Origin: Novosphingobium pokkalii
GTDB lineage: Bacteria; Pseudomonadota; Alphaproteobacteria; Sphingomonadales; Sphingomonadaceae
Length of the DNA stretch: 64,000 nt
Direction: 5' to 3'
Assembly (NCBI RefSeq): GCF_014652855.1
Contig: NZ_BMZP01000012.1
Coordinates: 62,001 to 126,000, forward strand
Part shown: one piece after another, positions 26,901 to 34,162 of the stretch
How positions within the stretch are numbered: the first letter of the stretch is position 1
Layout: the number at the start of each line of letters is the position of its first letter
Program-made: the position numbers and the translations under genes
Notes under the pieces: model-generated
Databases searched by the model: none
What the model saw: the letters and a program-made list of their open reading frames with translations, nothing else
What the model was told of the DNA's origin: nothing

Positions 26901-27127
26901 CCCCGCCGCCGCTCAATGGCGCCGGCCAGGCCGTGACGCAGGTTCGCCCCTATTCGCAGATCGACGCCAGCGCGACCTATCACGTCACGCCGCAGTTTTC
27001 GGTCTTTGTTGAAGGGGCCAATCTGACGGATTCCCGAACGCTGAAATACGCCTACTATACCAACCAGTTCCTCTATGCAGAGGACTCGGGTCGGCGCTTC
27101 AAGGTGGGGGCGCGGGTCAACTTCTGA
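23957..27127 (+). CDS. TonB-dependent receptor with STN signalling domain
   Basis: 1056 residues. After a signal peptide (cleavage near AAQA, residue 26) comes an STN domain at about 32-105 (FSIPAQSAETAIGLLGHQAN), which contacts FecR, then an Ala/Pro-rich linker, TonB box AIVVTGLRASL, the plug (IGKLPDANLAESLQRITGVS, TVRGFGPEFNTVLVNGRQVA) and a long barrel ending in VNF. The plug pattern belongs to the large alphaproteobacterial family (Caulobacter, sphingomonads) that takes up carbohydrates and other nutrients rather than only siderophores. It completes the signalling set with the two genes upstream. A hairpin follows, then the halogenase-like, SapC and DUF6445 genes, which commonly accompany this receptor family. 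The ligand is unknown. Confidence 0.93.
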   Translation: MMTTTLRGVLFASTSVACMATMPVAAQANTELRQFSIPAQSAETAIGLLGHQANVQIIASRKVTHAVRTNEVRGRLTVSDALDRMFAGTGLAARQTGPATFAVIARPLSARPPLVAATVAMASQAAAAEPAAARPAPEAPAVAEAEPQAIVVTGLRASLDNARGIKRASSGIVDAISTKDIGKLPDANLAESLQRITGVSIDRSGGEGAFITVRGFGPEFNTVLVNGRQVATPTDPSQASGRAFSFDTLASELVSGVEVYKSSTARYQSGGVGSTVNIKTARPFDYRGRKFSATVDANYDGNAKKAAPDASFLFSDTLADGKLGILVSGSYQHRFTRLQQAQTDGWLVNPAVPAGEVNGGKGTVSASNPQGNLFIPQNFDTKVTREDRERIGGTVVLQYRPSDAVTITADALYTKFTNKTETRSYGHWFTASNLTDVVTDANGTATDLTQASGIATDFHYKKFDKRTNTREFGLNLEWKMSPNLTASFDGTYSLAKEDPNGGQEAYLALLGYLTGSSRYQSDGSVLPWQTETLPTFANPASPCGSAVTNSGQPGSTTPVGAGQPMCQHVMLLRGYGIRDQVTQGRADFAYKGDGSEGLVNANFGLYYSRDRKDTSLYSNDGGTGCTTCGYNLPAPAGVPITTFNAGSGFLSGLGGANRLPTQWLTFDGPTLFNAITAQQRATNPNFTFAPPLVNDTIVTERVLGAYLETEFKGDVGGRPLSIVAGVRFEDTQTDVNGLATAYTGLVKLANDQTQYGSASSGTTRTVGKAHYLDVLPNIAFKWQLTDAVTLRFAASQTITRPTLEQLSPVTTLVTLRPGNFAASRGNPDLKPFKSSNLDFSAEYYYAPGSYVSIGAYLKSVNNFIVLNQTTGTVANASGGPLLDPGTGLPAQFTVTAPVNGQDATVKGIEAAWQHTLGDSGFGFQLNGTLVGSNRHLDAQNLANKFALTGLSNSANAVVFYDKNGIEARVAWNWRDRFLQYLAPPPLNGAGQAVTQVRPYSQIDASATYHVTPQFSVFVEGANLTDSRTLKYAYYTNQFLYAEDSGRRFKVGARVNF

Positions 27128-27160
27128 TCCGCATCCACACCAGCAGCGCCTGACAACCAG

Positions 27161-27192
27161 GGGCACGCGCGGGCATCGGCTTGCGCGTGCCC
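27161..27192 (+). terminator. Strong hairpin after the STN receptor gene
   Basis: GGGCACGCGC (27161-27170) pairs perfectly with GCGCGTGCCC (27183-27192) around a 12-base loop. It lies between the receptor and the halogenase-like gene. There is no long T-tract, so it may attenuate rather than end transcription, giving more receptor than downstream enzymes. Confidence 0.6.
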
Positions 27193-27238
27193 TTCGCGCC
27201 CCAACCAGCGGGCGGCAGGGAGGGAGAGAAAAACCGTG

Positions 27239-28801
27239 ATGTCCGCCAGTCCAGATCGCACGCCAGATCGGGCGATCACCTCGGTGTGCATCGTCGGCGG
27301 CGGTTCGGCCGGGTGGCTGACCGCCGCGCTGATCGCCGCGCGCCATGGGCCTGACGTGGCCGTGACGCTGGTGGAAAGCGTGAGCCGCGGCACCATCGGC
27401 GTGGGCGAAGGCACCTGGCCCACCATGCGCAACACGCTGCGCAAGATCGGCATTGCCGAGACCGATTTCATGCGGGCCTGCCATGCTTCGTTCAAGCAGG
27501 GCGCCAAGTTCGCCCGCTGGCGCACCGGGGAGGACGATGACTTCTACTATCACCCGCTGGTGCTGCCCGAAGGCTTCCCCGATCTGGATCTGGCGCCCTA
27601 CTGGAACGCGGCGGCCGAGCAGGACCATGGCGCCGCGCCATCGTTTTCCGACGCAGTGTGCTTCCAGGAATTCCTGTGCGAGCAGGGCCTGGCGCCCAAG
27701 CTGATCACCTCGCCCGAATATGCCGGCATCGCCAACTATGCCTATCACCTCGATGCGGTGAAGCTGGGCGAGCTGCTGGCCAGCCATGCCACGCAGAAGC
27801 TGGGCGTGCGCCACATCGACGATGAGATCGTGGGCGTCGAGCGCGCCGAGGATGGCGACGTGCGCGCGGTGATCGGGCAGCGCAGCGGGCCGATCGCGGC
27901 CGATCTGTTCGTGGATTGCACCGGCTTTGCCGCGCGGCTGCTGGGCGAAGCGCTGGAGGTGCCGTTCATCGACCGGTCCGACGTGCTGTTCATCGATCGC
28001 GCGCTGGCGGTGCAACTGCCGGTCGAGCCCGACAGCCCGATCGCCTCTCACACCATTTCCACCGCGCAGAAGCATGGCTGGATCTGGGACATCGGCCTGC
28101 CGACGCGGCGCGGCATCGGCTATGTCTATTCCAGCCGCCACGCCGGCGCCGATCGCGCCGAGGAGGAACTGGCCGCCTATGTCGGCCCCGGTTTCGCCAG
28201 CCTGACCCCGCGCGAAATCCCGATCCGCTCGGGCCATCGCGCGCTGTTCTGGAAAAATAACGTGGTGGCCGTGGGCCTGGCCGCCGGGTTCCTCGAACCG
28301 CTGGAAGCCTCGGCCCTGGTGCTGATCGAGCTGTCGGCCGACTATATCGCCACAAGTCTGCCAGCGACGCGCGGCGCGATGGATTTCGTGGCCCGCCGGT
28401 TCAACACCATGACCCGCTATCGCTGGGACCGGATCATCGAATTCCTCAAGCTGCATTACATCCTCTCGGAACGCAGCGACACGGCGTTCTGGCGCGACAA
28501 CCGCGATCCCGCAACCATCCCGCAGGACTTGCAGGACCAGCTCTTGCTGTGGCGCGACACCCCGCCCGGCGAACACGACTTTGCCAGTGCGCACGAGATG
28601 TTCCCGGCCGCCAGCTATCAATACGTGCTCTATGGAATGGGTTTTCGCACCCGCCCGCGCGCCGGACAACTCGCCCGGCGTGACCAGGCTGAGGATGCCC
28701 TGGCGCACACCGCCGGGATGAAGCAGAAACTCGCCCGGATGATGCCGACCAACCGCGCCTTGCTGAGCACGCTGGCGCAGCACCGCTTTCCCCCGCTTTG
28801 A
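27239..28801 (+). CDS. Tryptophan-halogenase-family flavoprotein
   Basis: 520 residues. It has the FAD-binding GGGSAGW motif near residue 18, the GVGEGTWPTM segment, and the active-site lysine of the family in SFKQGAKF (about residue 86). The WxWxI halogenase motif appears as GWIWDIGLP, and GFLEPLEASALVLIE binds FAD near the C terminus. True members chlorinate or brominate tryptophan using reduced flavin; those beside TonB receptors in Caulobacter and sphingomonads form a separate clade whose substrate is unknown and may not be tryptophan. A GTG three bases earlier could also start; AGGGAGAG lies upstream. No flavin reductase gene is adjacent. Confidence 0.88.
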   Translation: MSASPDRTPDRAITSVCIVGGGSAGWLTAALIAARHGPDVAVTLVESVSRGTIGVGEGTWPTMRNTLRKIGIAETDFMRACHASFKQGAKFARWRTGEDDDFYYHPLVLPEGFPDLDLAPYWNAAAEQDHGAAPSFSDAVCFQEFLCEQGLAPKLITSPEYAGIANYAYHLDAVKLGELLASHATQKLGVRHIDDEIVGVERAEDGDVRAVIGQRSGPIAADLFVDCTGFAARLLGEALEVPFIDRSDVLFIDRALAVQLPVEPDSPIASHTISTAQKHGWIWDIGLPTRRGIGYVYSSRHAGADRAEEELAAYVGPGFASLTPREIPIRSGHRALFWKNNVVAVGLAAGFLEPLEASALVLIELSADYIATSLPATRGAMDFVARRFNTMTRYRWDRIIEFLKLHYILSERSDTAFWRDNRDPATIPQDLQDQLLLWRDTPPGEHDFASAHEMFPAASYQYVLYGMGFRTRPRAGQLARRDQAEDALAHTAGMKQKLARMMPTNRALLSTLAQHRFPPL

Positions 28802-28824
28802 CGCCACCTGCACGAGGCCCCGCC

Positions 28825-29541
28825 ATGAAGCTTGCGCAACTCACCCGCACCGACCACGCCGGCGTCCGCATCGATCCCGCGCGCGCGGCGGCCAGCGCGG
28901 CAACGGTGCACCTCGTGCCGCTGGTGGCCGACGAGATCCGCACGGTCGCCCGCCAGTTCCCCGTGTTCCTGGCCAAGGATGCCGAGACCGGCGCGTTCTA
29001 CCCTGCCGCGCTGATGGGCCTGGAGCCGCACGAGAACCTGTTTTGGAACGGCAATGCGCTGGAGGCGGACGTGCTGCCGCTCAACCTGCTGCGGCTGCCG
29101 TTCTTCGTGGGCGGCGAAGGCGAGGACTCGGTGATCTGCATCGACACCGAAAGCCCGGCAATCGATCCGTCCGGCCCCTGCCCGATCGTGGCCCCCGACG
29201 GCAGCGAAAGCGACTATTTCCGCTCGGTCCAGGCGATCCTCGGGCGGCTGGTGCAGGGACAGGAACCGACGCGGCGGCTGGTCGACCTGATGCTGACACA
29301 CAAGGTGGTGCGCGAATACAAGCTGGACCTGGCCTTCCATGACGGCAGCACCAGCCTGCTGACCGGTCTCTATGGCATCGACGAGGTGGCCCTCGCCCGC
29401 GCCCGCGAGGCGATCACCGATTTTGCCGACCTGATGATCCTGGCGGCGATGTGCCTTTCGCACGATCATGTCGGCGCGCTGGTCCGCCGCCGCAATGCGC
29501 GCCTGGCTGCCCAGGCGGACTGGTTCGCGCCGGGTGCCTGA
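28825..29541 (+). CDS. SapC-family protein
   Basis: 238 residues. It matches the SapC family (VHLVPLVADEIRTVARQFPV, YPAALMGLEPHENLFW, RLPFFVGG, EYKLDLAFHDGS). The name comes from the Campylobacter surface-array cluster, but no biochemical activity is settled. No signal peptide or membrane helix is visible, so it is probably cytoplasmic. The ATG at 28825 follows CGAGG at 8 bases. It sits 23 bases after the halogenase-like gene and 22 before the DUF6445 gene, the usual trio associated with STN- or FecA-like receptors in this order of bacteria. An accessory part in modifying the imported nutrient is possible but unproven. Confidence 0.85.
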   Translation: MKLAQLTRTDHAGVRIDPARAAASAATVHLVPLVADEIRTVARQFPVFLAKDAETGAFYPAALMGLEPHENLFWNGNALEADVLPLNLLRLPFFVGGEGEDSVICIDTESPAIDPSGPCPIVAPDGSESDYFRSVQAILGRLVQGQEPTRRLVDLMLTHKVVREYKLDLAFHDGSTSLLTGLYGIDEVALARAREAITDFADLMILAAMCLSHDHVGALVRRRNARLAAQADWFAPGA

Positions 29542-29563
29542 GCGGGACGGCGCCCGCTTGCCG

Positions 29564-30208
29564 ATGCAGGTTCACCCGCTTGCCCGGCTGGGGCGCGAAC
29601 ACGTGCCGCTGTGGATCGTGGACGCGGCCCATCCTGACCCGGCCGCGCTGGTGGCAGCGGCGGCAGTGGCATCCTTTGCCGCGAGTGCCGGCGATCTCTA
29701 TCCCGGCTTGCGCGCGCCCGCGCCGGCCGCCTGGGCCACCTGGCTGGCCGAAACGCTGCCGCAGTGGCCGGGGCTGGAGCGCGCCAAATTGCTGCGCGCC
29801 GATTTTGCCGTGGCCACGCGCGATCCGGCCAGCCTGGCCCCGGTGCAGCGCATACCCCACTTCGACGATCCGGCCGACGACATGCTGGCGCTGGTCCACT
29901 ACCTCTGCGCTCCGCCCCATGGCGGCACCAGCTTTCACCGCCACCGCGCCACGGGTTTCGAGCGGATCACGGTGGCGCGCGCCCCAGCCTGGCGCCAGGC
30001 GCTGGCGGCCGATGCCACCCGCCATGGGTTGCCACCCGCCACCTATCACACCGGCGATACCGCCACGTTCGAGCGGATCGGCGCGGCGGCGCTGCGCCAC
30101 AACCGCGTGATCCTCTATCCCGCCAATTGCCTGCACTGCGGCGACGTGGCCGCGTCGTGGCCCAGCGGCGACCGCCTGACCATCACCGCGCTGCTGCGGC
30201 TGCCATGA
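29564..30208 (+). CDS. DUF6445-type cupin/2OG-oxygenase-like protein
   Basis: 214 residues. The central part has a possible metal triad: the FHRHRATGFERI histidines and, near the C terminus, NRVILYPANCLHCGDV, with a histidine on a beta strand as in jelly-roll iron oxygenases. PHFDDPADDMLALVHYLCAP resembles the DUF6445 core. I assign the family from this pattern and from position beside SapC and the halogenase-like gene; a 2-oxoglutarate/Fe(II) oxygenase activity is inference. The ATG at 29564 has only a weak binding site; a GTG at 29534, overlapping the SapC stop, is an alternative start. Its last 26 bases overlap the convergent LysR gene. Confidence 0.7.
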   Translation: MQVHPLARLGREHVPLWIVDAAHPDPAALVAAAAVASFAASAGDLYPGLRAPAPAAWATWLAETLPQWPGLERAKLLRADFAVATRDPASLAPVQRIPHFDDPADDMLALVHYLCAPPHGGTSFHRHRATGFERITVARAPAWRQALAADATRHGLPPATYHTGDTATFERIGAAALRHNRVILYPANCLHCGDVAASWPSGDRLTITALLRLP

Positions 30209-31097
30209 AGCGTTGCAGGCTGCCGATCAACCAGCGCAGCCCGGCATCCTGATCGCGCGAGCCATGCCATTGCACGCATTCGCGCATGGCCGGAAACGGC
30301 ACCGGCAAGGGCACGCTGCGCAAGGGCAGGAGTTCCTCGTAGAAGGCGGCAAGGCGCGCAGCGACAATCGCGATGCGATCGGTGCCCACCAGCATCGGTG
30401 GCGCCAGGGCAAAGCTTTCCACCTGCACTTCGATGCGGTGCGCGATGCCCAGATGCTGCAACTGCACTTCGGGAAACGAGCGTGGCTGGCGCTGGCCCAG
30501 CTTGACCGCGACATGGCCGGCGCCCGACAGGGCCTCCACCGTCAGCGGGCGGTCGAACAGCGGATTGCCGCTCCAGCCCTGCACCACATGCTCCTCGGCA
30601 TAGAGCACGTCTGACGGATGGTTGGGCGATAGGCCGGTTTCAGGCAGGATCACGCAGTCGATCGCACCGCGCTCCAGCCCATCGAGCAGGGCGTCGTTGG
30701 CAGCCAGGATTTCGAACCGCACGTGCGGGGCTTGCGCCTGGATAGCGCGCAGGAACGGCCCGAGCACGACCATCGCGACGTAATCCGAACAGCCGATGCG
30801 GAACCGGCGCTGGGACGTGGCCGGATCAAAGCGCGAGGCGGCCGCCATCAGGTGTTCAACCTGGCCCAGGATCGCGCGGATTTCCGGCCGCACCTGCAAG
30901 GCATAGGCCGTCGGTACCATGGTCTTGCCATGCATGACCAGGATGGGATCGGCAAAGGCCTCGCGCAGGCGGGCCAGAATCGTGCTCATCGCCGATTGGC
31001 TCACGTGCAGGTGTTCGGCCGCGCGGGTGACGTGGCGCAGTTCCACGAGCACGTCGAACGCGACGAGGAGATTGAGATCGAGCCCGCGAAACCGCAT
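30183..31097 (-). CDS. LysR-family regulator (NodD-like subgroup)
   Basis: 304 residues. The DNA-binding domain begins MRFRGLDLNLLVAFDVLVEL, the hallmark of the NodD/NahR/LinR subgroup, followed by helix-turn-helix SQSAMSTILARLREAF. The effector domain keeps GCSDYVAMVVLGPFL and the FARPLTVEAL-like region of aromatic-responsive members. It is divergent from the carotenoid-oxygenase-type gene at 31253, with an ATC-N9-GAT motif between them, so an aromatic or stilbene-like inducer for that enzyme is a reasonable guess. Its 3' end overlaps the DUF6445 gene by 26 bases on the opposite strand. Confidence 0.88.
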   Translation of the reverse strand: MRFRGLDLNLLVAFDVLVELRHVTRAAEHLHVSQSAMSTILARLREAFADPILVMHGKTMVPTAYALQVRPEIRAILGQVEHLMAAASRFDPATSQRRFRIGCSDYVAMVVLGPFLRAIQAQAPHVRFEILAANDALLDGLERGAIDCVILPETGLSPNHPSDVLYAEEHVVQGWSGNPLFDRPLTVEALSGAGHVAVKLGQRQPRSFPEVQLQHLGIAHRIEVQVESFALAPPMLVGTDRIAIVAARLAAFYEELLPLRSVPLPVPFPAMRECVQWHGSRDQDAGLRWLIGSLQRFMAAAAAR

Positions 31098-31166
31098 CGC
31101 GCCTGCCTTTCACCATCTGCGTGCCCAAGCAGCCATCGCAATTTTGGGTCAATGATCATCTTGATA

Positions 31167-31181
31167 ATCTGTTTTTTGGAT
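31167..31181. promoter_or_regulatory. ATC-N9-GAT motif, candidate NodD-type LysR site
   Basis: ATC (31167-31169), nine bases with a T-run, then GAT (31179-31181) matches the half-site recognised by NodD-like LysR proteins. It lies in the AT-rich part of the 155-base gap between the LysR gene and the divergent oxygenase gene, about 70 bases from each start. Such a short motif can occur by chance. Confidence 0.35.
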
Positions 31182-31252
31182 GATGCCAATCGACCTAATC
31201 CTCCACCCTAGCCGCGTCGCTTCCGAAGGCGTGGCGCGATGGAGAGGATCCC

Positions 31253-32692
31253 ATGCAATTTCCCGATACGCTCGTGTTCCAGGGCTATGCCGCGCCGGTG
31301 CGCGCCGAAGTGGATGTCATCGACCTGGAGGTGGAAGGCACGCTACCGCCCGAACTGAGCGGCTACTTCCTGCGCAACAGCGCCGACCATGCCTATCCGC
31401 CGCGCTTCGAGAACGACATCTTCCTCAATGGCGACGGGATGATGCACCAGGTGCGCATCGCGCAGGGCCGCGCCCACTTGCGCACACGCTATGTCCAGAC
31501 CGAAAAACTGGGGCTGGAGCGGGCCGCCGGGCGGGCGCTGTTCGGTGCCTATCGCAATCCCTTTACCGACGATCCGGCCGTGGCGGGGCGTGATCGCAAC
31601 ACGGCCAATACCTCCGTGGTGTGGCACGGCGGCAAGCTGCTTGCGCTCAAGGAAGCGGGGCGGCCGATGGAAATCGATCCCGTCACGCTGTCCAGCGTGG
31701 GCGTTCACGATTTCGGTGGGAAGCTGACCAGCCAGGCGTTCACTGCCCATCCCAAGCTGGACCCGGTGACCGGCGAAATGATCGCGTTCGGCTATTTCAC
31801 GCAGATCGTGGCGGACAACACGATCGAGGTCTATTTCATCGCTGCCGACGGCACGCTGTCGCGCACCGAGACGATTGCCGCGCCCTATCCCTCGATGGTC
31901 CACGATTTCCTGGTCTCGCGCCATCATGTGGTCTTCGTGATCTGCCCGATGATCTGCGATTGGGACCGCGTGCGCGCCGGGCATCCGTTCTTCCACTGGG
32001 ACGACCGCGAGGACACCTGGATCGGCATCATGCCGCGCACCCCGGGCGGCGCGGCGCAAGTGCAATGGATCAAGGCGCCGCGCCGGGCCATGCAGACCCA
32101 CACGTTCAACGCCTGGGAGCAAGACGGCAAGCTGCACCTCGACCAGTTCCTCACCGAGACCGGATGGCTCTCGCAGTTTCCCGATCTCAACAATCCCGAC
32201 ACAGTGGAAAAGCCGCCGTTCGCGTTCCGCTGGACAGTGGACCTGGCCGACCTGGCAGCGCCGGTGGCCGAGCACATGCTGTTTCCCCACATCGGCGAGA
32301 TGCCGATGATCGACTTGCGCTTTGCCATGGGCAAGACGCGGCACTTCTGGTTTGGCACCAACAACCCCAAACTGGGGCCGATGCTGCCCTGGGGACCCAA
32401 AGGCCCGCCGTTCACCTGCCTGGGCCATTTCGATGCCGAGACCGGCGCGCTCGATTTCTTCTATGCTGGCCCGGATTCCTCGCCGGAAGAGCCCTGCTTC
32501 GTGCCGCGTGCCGGCAGCAGCGAGGAAGGCGATGGGTGGCTGGTCTCGGTGGTCGGCCGCCGTGCCGAGAACCGCACCGACCTTGTCGTGCTCGACGCGC
32601 GTCGCCTGTCTGACGGGCCGGTTGCGGTGATCAGGATGCCGGTGCGCATCCACGAGGGCTTCCACGGCATCTGGGTGAACGAGGCCGGATAG
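31253..32692 (+). CDS. Carotenoid oxygenase-family dioxygenase (lignostilbene/carotenoid cleavage)
   Basis: 479 residues, a seven-blade propeller enzyme. The four iron-binding histidines are in FTAHPKLD, SMVHDF, MQTHTFNAW and IHEGFHGIW, with the expected spacing over the protein. It splits a double bond with oxygen to give two aldehydes. In sphingomonads close relatives cleave lignostilbene, resveratrol-like stilbenes or apocarotenoids. The neighbouring NodD-type regulator and the aldehyde oxidase genes elsewhere in the window fit an aromatic substrate, but this is not proof. GAGAGGATCCC precedes the ATG. A 7-base hairpin directly follows the stop. Confidence 0.9.
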   Translation: MQFPDTLVFQGYAAPVRAEVDVIDLEVEGTLPPELSGYFLRNSADHAYPPRFENDIFLNGDGMMHQVRIAQGRAHLRTRYVQTEKLGLERAAGRALFGAYRNPFTDDPAVAGRDRNTANTSVVWHGGKLLALKEAGRPMEIDPVTLSSVGVHDFGGKLTSQAFTAHPKLDPVTGEMIAFGYFTQIVADNTIEVYFIAADGTLSRTETIAAPYPSMVHDFLVSRHHVVFVICPMICDWDRVRAGHPFFHWDDREDTWIGIMPRTPGGAAQVQWIKAPRRAMQTHTFNAWEQDGKLHLDQFLTETGWLSQFPDLNNPDTVEKPPFAFRWTVDLADLAAPVAEHMLFPHIGEMPMIDLRFAMGKTRHFWFGTNNPKLGPMLPWGPKGPPFTCLGHFDAETGALDFFYAGPDSSPEEPCFVPRAGSSEEGDGWLVSVVGRRAENRTDLVVLDARRLSDGPVAVIRMPVRIHEGFHGIWVNEAG

Positions 32693-32693
32693 A

Positions 32694-32710
32694 GTGGGCG
32701 CATCGCCCAC
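32694..32710 (+). terminator. Hairpin immediately after the carotenoid oxygenase gene
   Basis: GTGGGCG (32694-32700), loop CAT, CGCCCAC (32704-32710): a perfect 7-base stem that begins two bases after the TAG stop at 32690-32692. No T-run follows. Placement supports transcription termination or 3' end protection. Confidence 0.6.
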
Positions 32711-32787
32711 CCGGCACGGCTCAAAGATTGGCTGTTGACGCTGAAGGAAAAACTTGTCAGCCTAAATTCAACTTAAAAGGTTGAGTT

Positions 32788-34152
32788 ATGGCAAACTCGT
32801 TTCCGTTCCATGACTTGCCTGTGGCCATTATCGGCGGCGGGTTCAGCGGCACGCTTCTGGCGATTCACCTCGCGCGGCGCGGGTCGCGCGTGGTGATCGT
32901 GGAGCGCGATCCGCAGGCGCTGGCCCACGGCCTGGCCTATGGCGCATGCGGCCCGCAGCATCTGCTCAATGTGCGCGCCGGGAACATGAGCGCCTTTCCC
33001 GACGATCCGGGGCATTTCCTGCGCTGGCTGGGCCATGGCGAAGTGGACGCAGCCAACCGCTTTGCCACGCGGGCCAGCTATGGCGCCTATATCGCCAGCC
33101 TGCTCGCCACGGCGCGCGCGGCCATGCCGGAACGCATCACCATCGCCATCGCGAGCGCGCAGGATTTGCGCCCGCATGGCGATGGCACGCTGCACCTCAC
33201 GCTCGACAGCGGCGTGGCTCTCCATGCCCGCGCCGTGGTGCTGGCGCAGGGCAACCTGCCGCCGCAACGGCACCGGGCGCTCGCCGGGCTGGATCAGCCG
33301 CAGGTTCTGCCCGATCCTTGGGCGCCGGGCGCGCTCGATGCCATTGCCGCCGATGCCCCGGTGCTGCTGCTCGGCACCGGCCTGACCGCGATCGACGTGA
33401 TCCAGTCGCTGGAGGCGCGCGGCCATCGCGGGCCGATCGTGGCGCTATCGCGACGCGGCCTGGTGCCCCGCGCCCATGCCGAAAGCGGCCCGACCGTTTC
33501 GCCACAGCCCATGCCCGGTGCTCGCGGCAGTGCCCTGCTACGCCACATTCGTCGCCGCGCCGCGCAAGTGGGCTGGCGCCACGCGATCGACGAGTTGCGC
33601 CCGCACACCCATGCCCTGTGGCAAGCCCATGATGGCGCGGCCCAGGCCCGTTTCCTGCGCCATGCCCGGCCGTGGTGGGACGTGCACCGCCATCGCATGG
33701 CCCCTGCCATTGCCCAGCGCATCAACGCCTTGCGCGTGCAAGGGCGCCTGGCCGTGATCGCCGGCAATCTGGTCAGCGTGGAAGCCCAGCCCGATGGCGG
33801 CCTGCTCGCCCGGTGGCGCGACCGGGGCGGTGCAGAGACGACCGCGCTGGCGGTGGAGCATGTGGTGGTCTGCACCGGACCGGGTGGCGATCCGGCGCAA
33901 AGCCGCGATCCGCTGCTGCGGACCTTGCTGGCCAAGGGCCTGGCACGCCCCTGCCCGCTGCATCTGGGGCTGGATGTCGACAGCGGCTGGCGCCTGCGCG
34001 ACGCGCAAGGGCGTGCCAGCCTGCCGATCCACGCCATGGGCGCGCTGTCCAAGGGCCTCAACTGGGAAATGGTGGCCGTGCCCGATATCCGCCTTCAGGC
34101 GCAGCGCCTGGCCGAACAGCTTGCGCCAACGCCGGCAGCAGCAGCGGCCTGA
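32788..34152 (+). CDS. FAD/NAD(P)-binding protein (NAD_binding_9 type)
   Basis: 454 residues. A Rossmann FAD motif is at residues 10-30 (PVAIIGGGFSGTLLAIHLAR), followed by ALAHGLAYGACGPQHLLNVRAGNMSAFPDD, typical of the NAD_binding_9 family. A second nucleotide-binding glycine motif (LLLGTGLTAIDVIQSLEARG) is near residue 193. Members are often annotated as hydroxylase-like or FAD-dependent oxidoreductases, with few tested; some act on siderophore or amine precursors. It stands alone in a forward orientation after a hairpin, with an AT-rich leader including a TCAAC/GTTGA inverted repeat at 32768-32784 next to its AAAAGG binding site. Substrate unknown. Confidence 0.82.
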   Translation: MANSFPFHDLPVAIIGGGFSGTLLAIHLARRGSRVVIVERDPQALAHGLAYGACGPQHLLNVRAGNMSAFPDDPGHFLRWLGHGEVDAANRFATRASYGAYIASLLATARAAMPERITIAIASAQDLRPHGDGTLHLTLDSGVALHARAVVLAQGNLPPQRHRALAGLDQPQVLPDPWAPGALDAIAADAPVLLLGTGLTAIDVIQSLEARGHRGPIVALSRRGLVPRAHAESGPTVSPQPMPGARGSALLRHIRRRAAQVGWRHAIDELRPHTHALWQAHDGAAQARFLRHARPWWDVHRHRMAPAIAQRINALRVQGRLAVIAGNLVSVEAQPDGGLLARWRDRGGAETTALAVEHVVVCTGPGGDPAQSRDPLLRTLLAKGLARPCPLHLGLDVDSGWRLRDAQGRASLPIHAMGALSKGLNWEMVAVPDIRLQAQRLAEQLAPTPAAAAA

Positions 34153-34162
34153 CGATCAGGCC
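34146..34162. terminator. Bidirectional hairpin containing both convergent stop codons
   Basis: GGCCTGA (34146-34152), CGA, TCAGGCC (34156-34162) is a perfect palindrome. The TGA of the FAD-protein gene is in the left arm and the stop of the opposing chemoreceptor gene is its mirror image in the right arm. It can fold on either transcript. Confidence 0.6.

Noticed and set aside
26399..28813. Open minus-strand frame of about 800 codons opposite the receptor end and halogenase-like gene
   Set aside because: It crosses two well-supported genes and the hairpin between them, and its composition is low-complexity.
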